Positions 49,488-57,296 of a DNA stretch of 64,000 nt are shown here, piece after piece (the first letter of the stretch is position 1; every line of letters begins with the position of its first letter). Both the position numbers and the translations under genes were made by a program. The notes under the pieces are model-generated. The model had not been told where the DNA came from and searched no databases. It saw only the letters and a list, made by a program, of their open reading frames with translations. The stretch covers positions 228,527 through 292,526 of the forward strand of contig NZ_JASITE010000009.1 of the NCBI RefSeq assembly GCF_030767025.1. The letters run 5' to 3'. The stretch is from Nocardia sp. CC227C (GTDB taxonomy: Bacteria; Actinomycetota; Actinomycetes; Mycobacteriales; Mycobacteriaceae).

Positions 49488-49898
49488 TCAGGCGTCGTCA
49501 GCCAAAGGCAATGGGCAAGAGGGCGATTCGCGGCACGCCAACAGATCGTCGCACCCGGCCGCGACCGCCGCGCGCAGCGTATCGCGTCTGGCGGTGAGCT
49601 CGGCCAGCGCGGTGTCCACCTCGGCCAGCTTGGCCTCGGTTCGCGCGCGCAACCCCACACCCGGCCGCCGCCCGACCCCGGTGGCCCCCAGCAGATCCGC
49701 GATCTCGTCGAGGGTGAACCCGAGCCGCTGGGCGGCCTTGATCAGGCGCAGCACGCTCACCGTCCGCTCCGGATAGAGCCGATGTCCACCCAGGGAGCGG
49801 TCCGGTTCGGCCAGCAGCCCGCGCCGCTCGTAGTAGCGCAAGGTTTGGATGTTCACTCCGGCCGCGCGCGCCACCTCCCCGGTCCGCAGCCCCGTCAT
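49488..49898 (-). CDS. MerR-family transcriptional regulator
   Basis: 136 residues. MerR winged helix (LRTGEVARAAGVNIQTLRYY, ERRGLLAEPDRSLGGHRLYP, AQRLGFTLDEIADLLG), dimerisation helix, then a Cys cluster at the C-terminus (AAGCDDLLACRESPSCPLPL). MerR-Hg proteins use one Cys in the dimer helix start plus two near the end; here the first one appears to be missing, so the ligand is probably not Hg(II) in the classic geometry. Its ATG overlaps the stop of the upstream gene (ATGA), so both are made together. Confidence 0.92.
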   Translation of the reverse strand: MTGLRTGEVARAAGVNIQTLRYYERRGLLAEPDRSLGGHRLYPERTVSVLRLIKAAQRLGFTLDEIADLLGATGVGRRPGVGLRARTEAKLAEVDTALAELTARRDTLRAAVAAGCDDLLACRESPSCPLPLADDA

Positions 49899-50284
49899 GC
49901 CGGCCTGCCCGCGCGCGCCCGTGCGGCCAGCCCGTCGAGCACGTCGACTCGCTCGGGCGGCACTTCTATCACCATGTGCACCGATCGCTCGCCAGCCGTG
50001 GTGAATTCGAAGGCGAAGAACGAGCAGCAGCCCGACTCCCTCGCCGCCAGCTCACGAGCCCGCGATTCGGCGGCGGCGTCCATTTCCAGCCGCAGCCGCG
50101 TCGGCGACACGCGGTCGACACCCCGCACGGCATCGCGGAAGAGCGCATCGAACTCCGCGACCCGCAACGGCTGCCGCTCGGTGGGCAGCGAGCACGCGTC
50201 CACGGCTACCCACGATCCATCCGGCGAACCAGCCGCTGCCGGATCGGTATCCGCGTCACCGCTAGTCAGCGATTCATCAGCCAT
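49895..50284 (-). CDS. Small protein with GCCSFF motif, partner of MerR regulator
   Basis: 129 residues, soluble. After a disordered acidic start comes a compact domain with VAVDACSLPTERQPLRVAEF, VSPTRLRLEMDAAAESRARE and the hallmark ARESGCCSFFAFEFTTAGER. Proteins with this Cys-Cys motif are found beside MerR-type regulators in actinobacteria; the cysteines could bind a metal. ATG 50284 has GGGAGGTG upstream. Overlaps merR by 4 bp. Confidence 0.8.
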   Translation of the reverse strand: MADESLTSGDADTDPAAAGSPDGSWVAVDACSLPTERQPLRVAEFDALFRDAVRGVDRVSPTRLRLEMDAAAESRARELAARESGCCSFFAFEFTTAGERSVHMVIEVPPERVDVLDGLAARARAGRPA

Positions 50285-50469
50285 GACCTGCACCTCCCGC
50301 CTGGCCGAGAGCCACTCGACCCGCACACCCAGGCTAAGCCTGTACCCGGGTACCGGCTGCAACCCCGACGGTCCGAACACAGCCCGACAGTACGTCGGGT
50401 GAACCGCCGTCGCGGATGCACCGGTGCCGTCGCGGCCCGGTGGTACGACGACACCGGTACCTCGGCGTG

Positions 50470-51888
50470 TCACGACGCGGAGACCGGTCGCGGCATCCGG
50501 GCTGCCGATCCGGCCAGACCAGCCAGCACCGCCGCGCCCGCGATCACGTACCAACCGTGCCGGTAGGCCTCGAGGGTGGCGTCCGGTCCAGCGGGCGAGC
50601 CCAGTACCGCCACGAAAACCGCTACGCCGATCGCCAATCCGAACTGTCGAGCCATGCTCAGCACCGCTGATCCGGTCGCGAAGCGCTGCGGGGGCAGGGC
50701 CGCCGTGCCCGCGGCGAAGCTGGTCGGCATGGTCAGGCCGACGCCGAGGCCGGTCACCAACATACCGCCGAGCAGTCCTCCCACATAGTCCGGCGTCAGC
50801 GTGATCGCCGCTGCCCACCAAAGGATTCCGGCCGCGAACACGATACCGCCCGCGGCGATCACCGAGCCGACTCCGAGCTTGGCGATGAGCCGTCCGGCCA
50901 GCACCGCCACGATCGGTACCACCAGCGGTCCGGGCGCGATCGCCAGGCCCGTCCGCAGCGCGGACCATCCCCACACCTGCTGCGCCCACAGCACCGCCGA
51001 CAGCAGCATGCCCGCGAAAGCGATATTGAACAGCAGTGCGTTGCCGATCATCAGGGCGAAGTTGGGCAATCGCAGCAGGGCCGGATCGACGACCGGACTG
51101 CGATGTGCCCGCGACGACATCACGAACGCGACCGCCAGCGCGACGGCCCCCGCGAAACCGCCCAGCACACCGGCCGAGACCCAGCCCCAATCCTCACCCT
51201 TGACCAGCGCCAGAATGAACGCCGCCACCGAGCCGATGAGCGTGAGCGCACCGAACAGGTCCGGCAGTCTCCCGCCGTCCCCGGCCGGATTCGGCAGCAG
51301 CCGCAGCCCGACCACCAATGCCACGATCCCGATCGGGACATTCACCAGAAACACCCAGCGCCAATGCACTTCGACCAACAGCCCGCCGAGAACCGGCCCC
51401 AGCGCCGCCCCGAGCCCGCCGAAGGCCACCCACAATCGCACCGCCATGGCCCGACGTTCCGGCGGCGTCGCCGCCAGCACCAACCCCAGCGAGGACGGGG
51501 TCAGCACGGCCGCGCCGACCGCCTGCAACACGCGAAACGCCACCAGCGCACCGGTATTCCACGCCACCGAGCAGAGGGCCGATCCGAGTACGAACACCCC
51601 AAGCCCGATCAGGAACGTGGTGCGGCTACCGCTTCGGTCGCCCAGCCGCCCCGCGGGCACCAGCAGCGCGGCGAATACGATCGCGTACGCATTGAGCACC
51701 CATGACAGCCCGGAGATCTCCGACCCGGCGAAATCCGCGGCGATCTCGGGGAGCGCGATATTGACGATGAACAGATCCAGGCTCGACAGCAGCACCCCGA
51801 CCGCGACGATCCCCAGCACGGCCCGAGGCGACACCGTGCGCGGATTCTTCTCCACCACAACACTGTTCACCGAGCGCTCCTGATTCAT
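50470..51888 (-). CDS. DHA2-family (14-helix) MFS drug efflux transporter
   Basis: 472 residues with 14 predicted helices, like EmrB/QacA. The first helix has LLSSLDLFIVNIALPEIAAD (motif D1), then SWVLNAYAIVFAALLVPAGR and LGDRSGSRTTFLIGLGVFVL (motif A), and VLTPSSLGLVLAATPPERRA. It exports lipophilic or cationic compounds by proton antiport. ATG overlaps the stop of the thioesterase gene (51885-51888), so the two form an operon divergent from the HxlR regulator. Confidence 0.93.
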   Translation of the reverse strand: MNQERSVNSVVVEKNPRTVSPRAVLGIVAVGVLLSSLDLFIVNIALPEIAADFAGSEISGLSWVLNAYAIVFAALLVPAGRLGDRSGSRTTFLIGLGVFVLGSALCSVAWNTGALVAFRVLQAVGAAVLTPSSLGLVLAATPPERRAMAVRLWVAFGGLGAALGPVLGGLLVEVHWRWVFLVNVPIGIVALVVGLRLLPNPAGDGGRLPDLFGALTLIGSVAAFILALVKGEDWGWVSAGVLGGFAGAVALAVAFVMSSRAHRSPVVDPALLRLPNFALMIGNALLFNIAFAGMLLSAVLWAQQVWGWSALRTGLAIAPGPLVVPIVAVLAGRLIAKLGVGSVIAAGGIVFAAGILWWAAAITLTPDYVGGLLGGMLVTGLGVGLTMPTSFAAGTAALPPQRFATGSAVLSMARQFGLAIGVAVFVAVLGSPAGPDATLEAYRHGWYVIAGAAVLAGLAGSAARMPRPVSAS

Positions 51889-52883
51889 CCGAGCACCCGA
51901 CGTGTCTGCCGGGATTGAGCGAGCAGACGACCCTCGCGATCCCGGATATCGACATCATCCACCGACCAGCCGCCCGAGGTCGAGACGTTGGCAGCCTTCA
52001 CGAGCACCGGCTGCGCCGGAGCCGCGGCGAGATCGGTGTGCAGATACAGCGACATGGCGACGGTCGGAACCGCCAACGGCGCCCGAAGCATCGGAAAGAT
52101 CCCGGGCGGCAGCGCATCCGCCAGCACTGCCAGCGCCGCCGCATCGGTGTCCAGCTCCGGAACCAGGGAGATCCACGCGCACATCCAGGCTTCACTCGAC
52201 CCGGTCAGCGGCAACGGCCCAGCCGCCGGGCGAATATCCAGATGCGCGCCCACGGGCACGATCTCCGGCGGCAGGGCGAACCGGGCACACCGCTCGGGAG
52301 CGGGGACGTCGATCGCTTCCACATTCGAACGCTCGAGGGCGCCGGTCCCACTGCGCCCCGACGGATCTCCGCGCCCATCACGGTGCGCGACGCCCGCGGG
52401 CTCGCCGCGGCCGACTCCTGCGGCGGACTCCCTGCCCCGAACTGCCTGCGTCGCACGGGAAGCAGCTGTCGACGACGACCCGGACTTCGCATCATCCGCC
52501 CCCACCCGATCCGGCTGCCGCCCGCGAGTTCCGATCCGCCCCAGCGTGATCGTTCCCGCCACCACGGCTGCCCCGCCCTGGCGCGCCGTCACATCCACGA
52601 CCGTGGTGCTCCGACCCACCGCATGCACGGTCGCGTCGAACCGGAACCTGCCCTCCCCGGGCCGCCCCAGAAACCGCGTATCGACCGCCCGCACCGCGCC
52701 CCCATCAGGTGCGGCCATCCGCGACACCTCCACCAACAGCCCGGCGATCACGCCACCGTGCGGACCCGTCCACCCGCGCCAGGTTCCGTCAACCGTCGCC
52801 TCCCAGGCTCGCGGCCCGGTCTCGGTGAGCGCGAACACCGTCCGCACCGACCGCCCAGTGAGTTGCATCATGAAACGGACCAT
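51885..52883 (-). CDS. Thioesterase family protein (TesB-like double hotdog) with low-complexity insert
   Basis: 332 residues. The first hotdog domain (FALTETGPRAWEATVDGTWR, GWTGPHGGVIAGLLVEV) and the second (PVGAHLDIRPAAGPLPLTGS, TVAMSLYLHTDL) match acyl-CoA thioesterases of the 4HBT_3 type. Between them, residues ~125-200 are an Arg/Gly/Ser/Ala-rich stretch (VGADDAKSGSSSTAASRATQ) not found in typical members, probably a disordered insertion. Start uncertain: ATG 52883, or the ATG pair at 52871. Coupled to the efflux pump; regulated from the HxlR divergent promoter. Confidence 0.82.
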   Translation of the reverse strand: MVRFMMQLTGRSVRTVFALTETGPRAWEATVDGTWRGWTGPHGGVIAGLLVEVSRMAAPDGGAVRAVDTRFLGRPGEGRFRFDATVHAVGRSTTVVDVTARQGGAAVVAGTITLGRIGTRGRQPDRVGADDAKSGSSSTAASRATQAVRGRESAAGVGRGEPAGVAHRDGRGDPSGRSGTGALERSNVEAIDVPAPERCARFALPPEIVPVGAHLDIRPAAGPLPLTGSSEAWMCAWISLVPELDTDAAALAVLADALPPGIFPMLRAPLAVPTVAMSLYLHTDLAAAPAQPVLVKAANVSTSGGWSVDDVDIRDREGRLLAQSRQTRRVLG

Positions 52884-52924
52884 AGGCCACTGAGTCTCTT
52901 CAAGCAACCGACTAGGCTTTCCTC

Positions 52925-53422
52925 ATGCGCCGAACCAGCTTCGAGGACATGAACTGCTCCATCGCCCAATGCCTGGAAGTGGTCGGCGAATGGTGGACCC
53001 TCCTGATAGTCCGCGACGCCCTCTTCGGCGTCACCCGCTTCGACGACTTCCGCACCCGCCTCGGCATCGCCCGCAACGTCCTCACCCAACGCCTGGAGCA
53101 TCTTGTCGCCCACGGCGTCCTGACCAGGACGCCCTACCAGGACAACCCGATCCGCTACGACTACGACCTCACCGACAAGGGTCGCTCCCTCTGGCTGGTC
53201 CTCACCGCCATGCGCCAATGGGGCGACACCTGGTCCGCCCCCGACGGCCCGCCCGTCGAAGCCGTCCACGTAACCTGCGCCCACACCATGACCGTCCAAC
53301 CGGTCTGCTCCGAATGCGGGGACCCGCTCACCGCCCGCGACATCCGCCCAGCCCTCGGCCCCGGCGCCCACACCCCCGACCTACTCCCCCACACCCCCGC
53401 CACTCGACCTGAGGGGCCCTAG
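52925..53422 (+). CDS. HxlR-family transcriptional regulator
   Basis: 165 residues. HxlR winged helix: MNCSIAQCLEVVGEWWTLLI, VRDALFGVTRFDDFRTRLGI, ARNVLTQRLEHLVAHGVLTR, YDYDLTDKGRSLW. The cysteine near the N-terminus (NCSIAQC) is the redox or electrophile sensor position in the family. A C-terminal ~60 residues carry a CxxC (PVCSECGD) and Pro-rich tail. Starts 41 bp from the divergent thioesterase-efflux operon, its likely target. Confidence 0.92.
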   Translation: MRRTSFEDMNCSIAQCLEVVGEWWTLLIVRDALFGVTRFDDFRTRLGIARNVLTQRLEHLVAHGVLTRTPYQDNPIRYDYDLTDKGRSLWLVLTAMRQWGDTWSAPDGPPVEAVHVTCAHTMTVQPVCSECGDPLTARDIRPALGPGAHTPDLLPHTPATRPEGP

Positions 53423-53500
53423 ACCGCGTTGTGAACAACAACGGCTCGGCCCGCAGCCGCCCGCCTTCGATGCCGAGGACGACAAACTCCGTCACGCCGC

Positions 53501-53536
53501 GGTCAGGCTGACAGGATGTGAACCTGCTACCACTTG
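53501..53536 (-). repeat. Copy of the 3' half of tRNA-Pro (candidate att site)
   Basis: 36 bp matching 58692-58727 of the intact tRNA-Pro at 33 positions, in the same orientation: the T arm, the 3' acceptor strand and the 3' side of the anticodon stem. Such partial tRNA copies mark the far end of elements integrated into tRNA genes. The stop codon and last two codons of the truncated hydrolase at 53527 are inside this copy. Confidence 0.8.
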
Positions 53537-53742
53537 CCGTTGAATCGGTCGCGAGCGAATGCGAGTGACTCGGTGATGATCTGTTCGGCGTCGTAGTCGA
53601 GGAGTGCGACATGGTAGGAGCGGGCAAGTTCGCGCACCGTGACGGGTCCGTCGCAGCGGTCGGCGAGCCTGCGCGCCGACGACGGGTCGACCACGTGGTC
53701 GTGGCTGCTGACGAAGATCGGCGTCGGTGTCGTGAGCGGATG
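53527..53742 (-). pseudogene. Truncated alpha/beta-hydrolase (carboxylesterase/lipase) C-terminus
   Basis: Only the last ~70 codons of a lipase-type hydrolase remain: TPIFVSSHDHVVDPSSARRL, then GPVTVRELARSYHVALLDYD and AEQIITESLAFA. This is the part with the catalytic Asp (HDHVVD) and His (SYHV); the nucleophile and the N-terminal two thirds are gone. The fragment starts where the acyl-CoA ligase remnant on the other strand begins, and its stop lies in the tRNA-derived repeat. Non-functional. Confidence 0.75.
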
Positions 53743-53751
53743 GGACGACCG

Positions 53752-54690
53752 GCGCCGAGACGACCTATCGGGCGTTGCGCGATCAGGTCGAGGCCGTGGC
53801 CGCAGCGCTGGTCGCGCGAGGGCTGGAGGTCGGTGGGGTGGTTGTGGTGCACGTGCCGAACGTGCCCGCTTTCGCCGCGGTGCTGCACGGTGTGCTGCGG
53901 GCAGGTGGACCCGGCGACGCATCCGGCGGTACTGCCGTACTCATCGGGAACGACCGGCGATCCCAAGGAGGTGCTGCTGACGCATCGGAATCTGGTGGCG
54001 AATATCTGTCAGGTCGAACCGCTGTCCCGGATGGGCGCGACAGATCGGATCATGGCCGTGCTGCCCTTCTCCCACATCTACGGGCTCAACCTGATCCTCG
54101 ACACCGCATTGCGTCGGCGGGCGACGCTGGTCACGATGGCCCGGTTCGAACTGGCGGAGTTCCCGCGGATCAGCGCGACCCAGCGGTGCACCTATCTGAT
54201 GATCGCGCCGCCGATCGCGGTAGCACTGGCCAAAGACCCACGGGTGGACGACCACGACCTGTCGAGCGTGCGGGTGGTCATGTCCGGCGCGGCCGCTCTG
54301 GACGGCGAATGGGCAACGCCCTCGCCGCACGGTTGGGCTGCCGGGTCCATCAAGGCTACGGGATCACCGAGATGAGCCCGGCCAGCCACGGCATCCGCGG
54401 ACGGGAATCGAAATCGATTACCCCGAAACAGGACTCAGCACTCCCGGTGAGCTGTGCTGCAAGGGGCCCAACATGATGCCCGGCTACCTCGGCAATGATG
54501 CCGCCAACGCCGAGGTCTTCGACGACGACGAATTCCCGCGTACGGGCGATATCGCGGTCGTCGACACCATTCCGAATCAGTCACCGGCAAGATCCTGCGG
54601 AAGGACTTGCGCGACCTGGAACCGCTCACCGACCGCGGTTGCCACCGACCCGCGGGCCGGGTCGGCGGCAACCCCGCACAGCAAATCCCG
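53752..54690 (+). pseudogene. Decayed acyl-CoA synthetase (4-coumarate-CoA ligase-like)
   Basis: Pieces of an AMP-binding enzyme follow in correct order but different frames. The order is TTYRALRDQVEAVAAALVAR (N-terminus); VLPYSSGTTGDPKEVLLTHR (P-loop, with Glu replacing Gly of PKG); MAVLPFSHIYGLNLILDTAL; QGYGITEMSPASHGI; GELCCKGPNMMPGYLGN; FPRTGDIAVVD; and SVTGKILRKDLRDLEPL (C-terminal Lys motif). About one third of the usual ~1.5 kb is missing, including ~100 codons near 53910, and at least two frameshifts are present (near 54310 and 54400). No intact protein is possible. Confidence 0.8.
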
Positions 54691-54694
54691 GTCG

Positions 54695-55258
54695 CTACGC
54701 GGAGGCGGTGATACGCCGATCGATCGCCCCCAGGACGAACTCACCCCAGCGAATATTCTCCTGCTCGAAGGAAATTCCGCGCAACAGTGTCAGGTAGGGG
54801 CCGATCCGCTCGACCTCGGCGAGGTAGGCGTGTTCGCTGCGGCCGTCCAATAGCCGGGTGCGCAGACGTTCGTAGCGGGCCAGTTTCGCCCGCGACCATT
54901 CGATCCGCTCGGCGACCGACGCCCGCACCGCCGGAGCTTCGTCGGCGTCCATGCCCTGGACCTTCACCATCATCTCGTCGCGGATGGCGGTGGGTTTGGC
55001 AGGCGTGTCGATGAATTCGCGCAAGGCCGCGCGTCCGGCCGGGGTGATGGTGTGCAGGCGTTTGTTGGGGCGACGCTCCTGCTGTACCACGCGGGTCTCG
55101 ATAAGCCCGTCGGCGGCCATCCGCTCCAACTCCTTGTACAGCTGCTGCGGCGTCGCCATCCAGAAGTTGGCGACCGAGGCATCGAAGCTCTTGGCCAGCT
55201 CATAGCCGGACGCCTCGCCGTCGAGCAGGGCGGCCAACACCGCGTTACGTAGCGCCAT
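54695..55258 (-). CDS. PadR-family transcriptional regulator
   Basis: 187 residues. PadR winged helix (LRNAVLAALLDGEASGYELA, FWMATPQQLYKELERMAADG, RRPNKRLHTITPAGRAALRE) and a C-terminal Vir_act_alpha_C helical domain (AERIEWSRAKLARYERLRTR). PadR repressors respond to phenolic acids or drugs and usually control the gene next door. ATG 55258 is divergent from the SnoaL/FAD/reductase operon; two copies of TATTCAACT lie between the genes. Confidence 0.93.
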   Translation of the reverse strand: MALRNAVLAALLDGEASGYELAKSFDASVANFWMATPQQLYKELERMAADGLIETRVVQQERRPNKRLHTITPAGRAALREFIDTPAKPTAIRDEMMVKVQGMDADEAPAVRASVAERIEWSRAKLARYERLRTRLLDGRSEHAYLAEVERIGPYLTLLRGISFEQENIRWGEFVLGAIDRRITASA

Positions 55259-55284
55259 CCACCCAATCTAGCACGCATCGAGAT

Positions 55285-55366
55285 TATTCAACTTTTTGTC
55301 CTTGCGCGCCTGGACACGTCCGCTCTCTCCCGCTACGGTTCGAGTTACCTATTCAACTAATTTAGT
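55285..55366. promoter_or_regulatory. AT-rich divergent control region with direct and inverted repeats
   Basis: Direct repeats TATTCAACT at 55285-55293 and 55350-55358, and an inverted repeat ACTAA-T-TTAGT at 55356-55366. Much lower GC than the surroundings. Placed between padR and the operon starting at 55383, so a PadR operator is likely. Confidence 0.45.
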
Positions 55367-55382
55367 GCGAGAGGTGAGGGGA

Positions 55383-55799
55383 ATGCATCCCTTTCGAGCG
55401 GCCGTGGAGGCTCGTGACGAGGCCGCGGTCGAGGCGCTGCTGGCAGACACCGTGGTGTTCACCAGTCCGGTGGCGTTCCAGCCATACCGCGGCAAGGCGA
55501 TCACCGCTGCCATCCTGCGCGCCGTGATCGGTGTCTTCGAGGACTTCCGCTACGTGCGGGAGATCGCCGACTCGGGCGGACGTGACCACGCGTTCGTGTT
55601 CGAGGCGACCATCGACGGTAGGCAGATCACCGGCTGCGACTTCCTGCATATCGACGATGCCGGCAAGATCGACGAGTTCATGGTCATGGTCCGCCCGCTC
55701 TCGGCGGCCCAGGCGCTGGCCGCGCGGATGACCGAGCAGTACGAGCGCATCAAGGCCGAGGCCACCGCACAACTCTCCCGCGAGGGGGCCCAGGCGTGA
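55383..55799 (+). CDS. SnoaL/NTF2-like fold protein
   Basis: 138 residues of the NTF2-like superfamily: FRAAVEARDEAAVEALLADT, VVFTSPVAFQPYRGKAITAA, FVFEATIDGRQITGCDFLHI and DDAGKIDEFMVMVRPLSAAQ. Members act as small cyclases, hydratases or isomerases, or as ligand-binding subunits; the substrate cannot be read. ATG 55383 has GAGGGGA upstream; its stop overlaps the next GTG (GTGA). First gene of a three-gene redox operon facing padR. Confidence 0.88.
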   Translation: MHPFRAAVEARDEAAVEALLADTVVFTSPVAFQPYRGKAITAAILRAVIGVFEDFRYVREIADSGGRDHAFVFEATIDGRQITGCDFLHIDDAGKIDEFMVMVRPLSAAQALAARMTEQYERIKAEATAQLSREGAQA

Positions 55800-57283
55800 A
55801 CGACTACGACGCGATCGTCATCGGCGCGGGCAATGCCGGACTGACCGCCGCCGCCACCCTCCAGCGCGCGGGCGCGCGCACCCTGCTGCTGGAGCGCCAC
55901 AATGTGCCCGGCGGGTGCGGAACCTCGTTCCGGCGCGGACGTTTCGAGTTCGAGGTCGCCCTGCATCAATTGTCCGGTGTCGGTGTGGAGGACCAGGCGC
56001 TGTCCCTGCGCGAAGGACTGTTCACGCAGCTCGGCATCGCCGACAAGTTGGAGTTCGTGCGGGAACACGACCTGTACCGCGCGGTGATCCCCGGCCGGTT
56101 GGATGTGACCCTGCCCGCGGACTGGGACGGCGCGATCGACGCCATCGAGGCCGAGTTCCCCGGCAACCGCGACCGGGCGGCGCGATTCTTCGACCTGATC
56201 AAGCAGGTGACCTTCTGGCAGATCGCGGCCATGCGCGGTATGCCGGTCGAACAGCTCGACCCGGTGCTGTTCACCTACGGGGTGCGGCCGCTGAAGGACG
56301 TGCTCGACGAGTACTTCGACGATGACCGGCTCAAGACCGCACTCGGCATCTACTGGACCTACCTCGGGCAACCCCCGTCGAAGCTGGCGTTCCAGGACCT
56401 GGCGCTGACCCTGTTCGCCTACTTCGAATTCAAGCCCTGGCATGTGCGAGGCGGCTCACAGGCCATGTCCACGGCCATCCTCGACACGTTCCTGCACGCC
56501 GGCGGGGAGGTGCGGTTCAACACCGGTGTCGAGGCCATCCTCACCACCGCCGGGCGCGCGTTCGGGGTGCGGCTCGAGGACGGCACCGAGATCACCGCCG
56601 ACGACGTGATCTCCAATGCCTCACTGCCCACCACCTACGGCATGCTCGACGGCATCGACATCCCCGCCCCGGTACGAGACGACCTGTCCACCAGGCGAAT
56701 CGGGGTCTCCGGATTCGTGCTGCACATGGGCCTGGACGCCTCTCCCGCCGAGCTCGGGTTCACCACCAGCACCACGTTCGTCAACCGCGACAGCGACGAC
56801 GACCGCACCTACGCGTCGTGGCGCTCGTTCGAGCCCGCCCGCGGAATCTGTGTCAGCTCCTACGATGTCGCGCCCATCGGATTCGCCCCCGCCGGAGCCA
56901 CCCACATCAGCCTGATGACCCTGCAGTACGCCGACATCTGGCGCAACGTCGAACCTTCCGAGTACGCGCGCACCAAATTCGCCTACGCCGAAACCCTGCT
57001 CGACCTGTGCGAGACCATCACCCCCGGCATTCGCGACGCCATCGAGGAAGTCGACGTCGCAACGCCTTTGACCATGATGCGCTATCTCGGCCACCCCGGC
57101 GGGGCGATCTACGGCTACGACCAGGACGCCACCGAGGGCTGGCTGTTCCGCAACAGCGAACGCCGAACCCATGTCCCCGGACTGTATCTGGCCGGGTCCT
57201 GGGCCGGAATCGGCGGTTTCCAACCCACTCTCGAAGCGGGCGCGCGCGTCGCCCGCCGCCTGCTGCGCGCCAAAGCCGCGTGA
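55796..57283 (+). CDS. FAD-dependent oxidoreductase, phytoene desaturase/carotenoid isomerase-like
   Basis: 495 residues. Rossmann FAD motif at the start (AIVIGAGNAGLTAAATLQRA, LLERHNVPGGCGTSF), central PWHVRGGSQAMSTAILDTFL, second strand GTEITADDVISNASLPTTYG, and a C-terminal flavin motif (GLYLAGSWAGIGGFQPTLEA). This is the CrtI/retinol-saturase-like amine-oxidase group: desaturation, isomerisation or saturation of polyenes or other hydrophobic substrates. GTG 55796 overlaps the SnoaL-like stop. The next gene probably supplies electrons. Confidence 0.9.
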   Translation: MNDYDAIVIGAGNAGLTAAATLQRAGARTLLLERHNVPGGCGTSFRRGRFEFEVALHQLSGVGVEDQALSLREGLFTQLGIADKLEFVREHDLYRAVIPGRLDVTLPADWDGAIDAIEAEFPGNRDRAARFFDLIKQVTFWQIAAMRGMPVEQLDPVLFTYGVRPLKDVLDEYFDDDRLKTALGIYWTYLGQPPSKLAFQDLALTLFAYFEFKPWHVRGGSQAMSTAILDTFLHAGGEVRFNTGVEAILTTAGRAFGVRLEDGTEITADDVISNASLPTTYGMLDGIDIPAPVRDDLSTRRIGVSGFVLHMGLDASPAELGFTTSTTFVNRDSDDDRTYASWRSFEPARGICVSSYDVAPIGFAPAGATHISLMTLQYADIWRNVEPSEYARTKFAYAETLLDLCETITPGIRDAIEEVDVATPLTMMRYLGHPGGAIYGYDQDATEGWLFRNSERRTHVPGLYLAGSWAGIGGFQPTLEAGARVARRLLRAKAA

Positions 57284-57296
57284 ACGGAGAACAGTC

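Noticed and set aside
49488..49898. Mercury-resistance MerR
   Set aside because: The first of the three Hg-binding cysteines is missing and no merA, merP or merT is adjacent.
53611..54375. Intact acyl-CoA ligase of 254 residues
   Set aside because: The frame joins unrelated leader sequence to a mid-domain fragment and ends before the GYGITE motif, which continues in another frame; it is a pseudogene.
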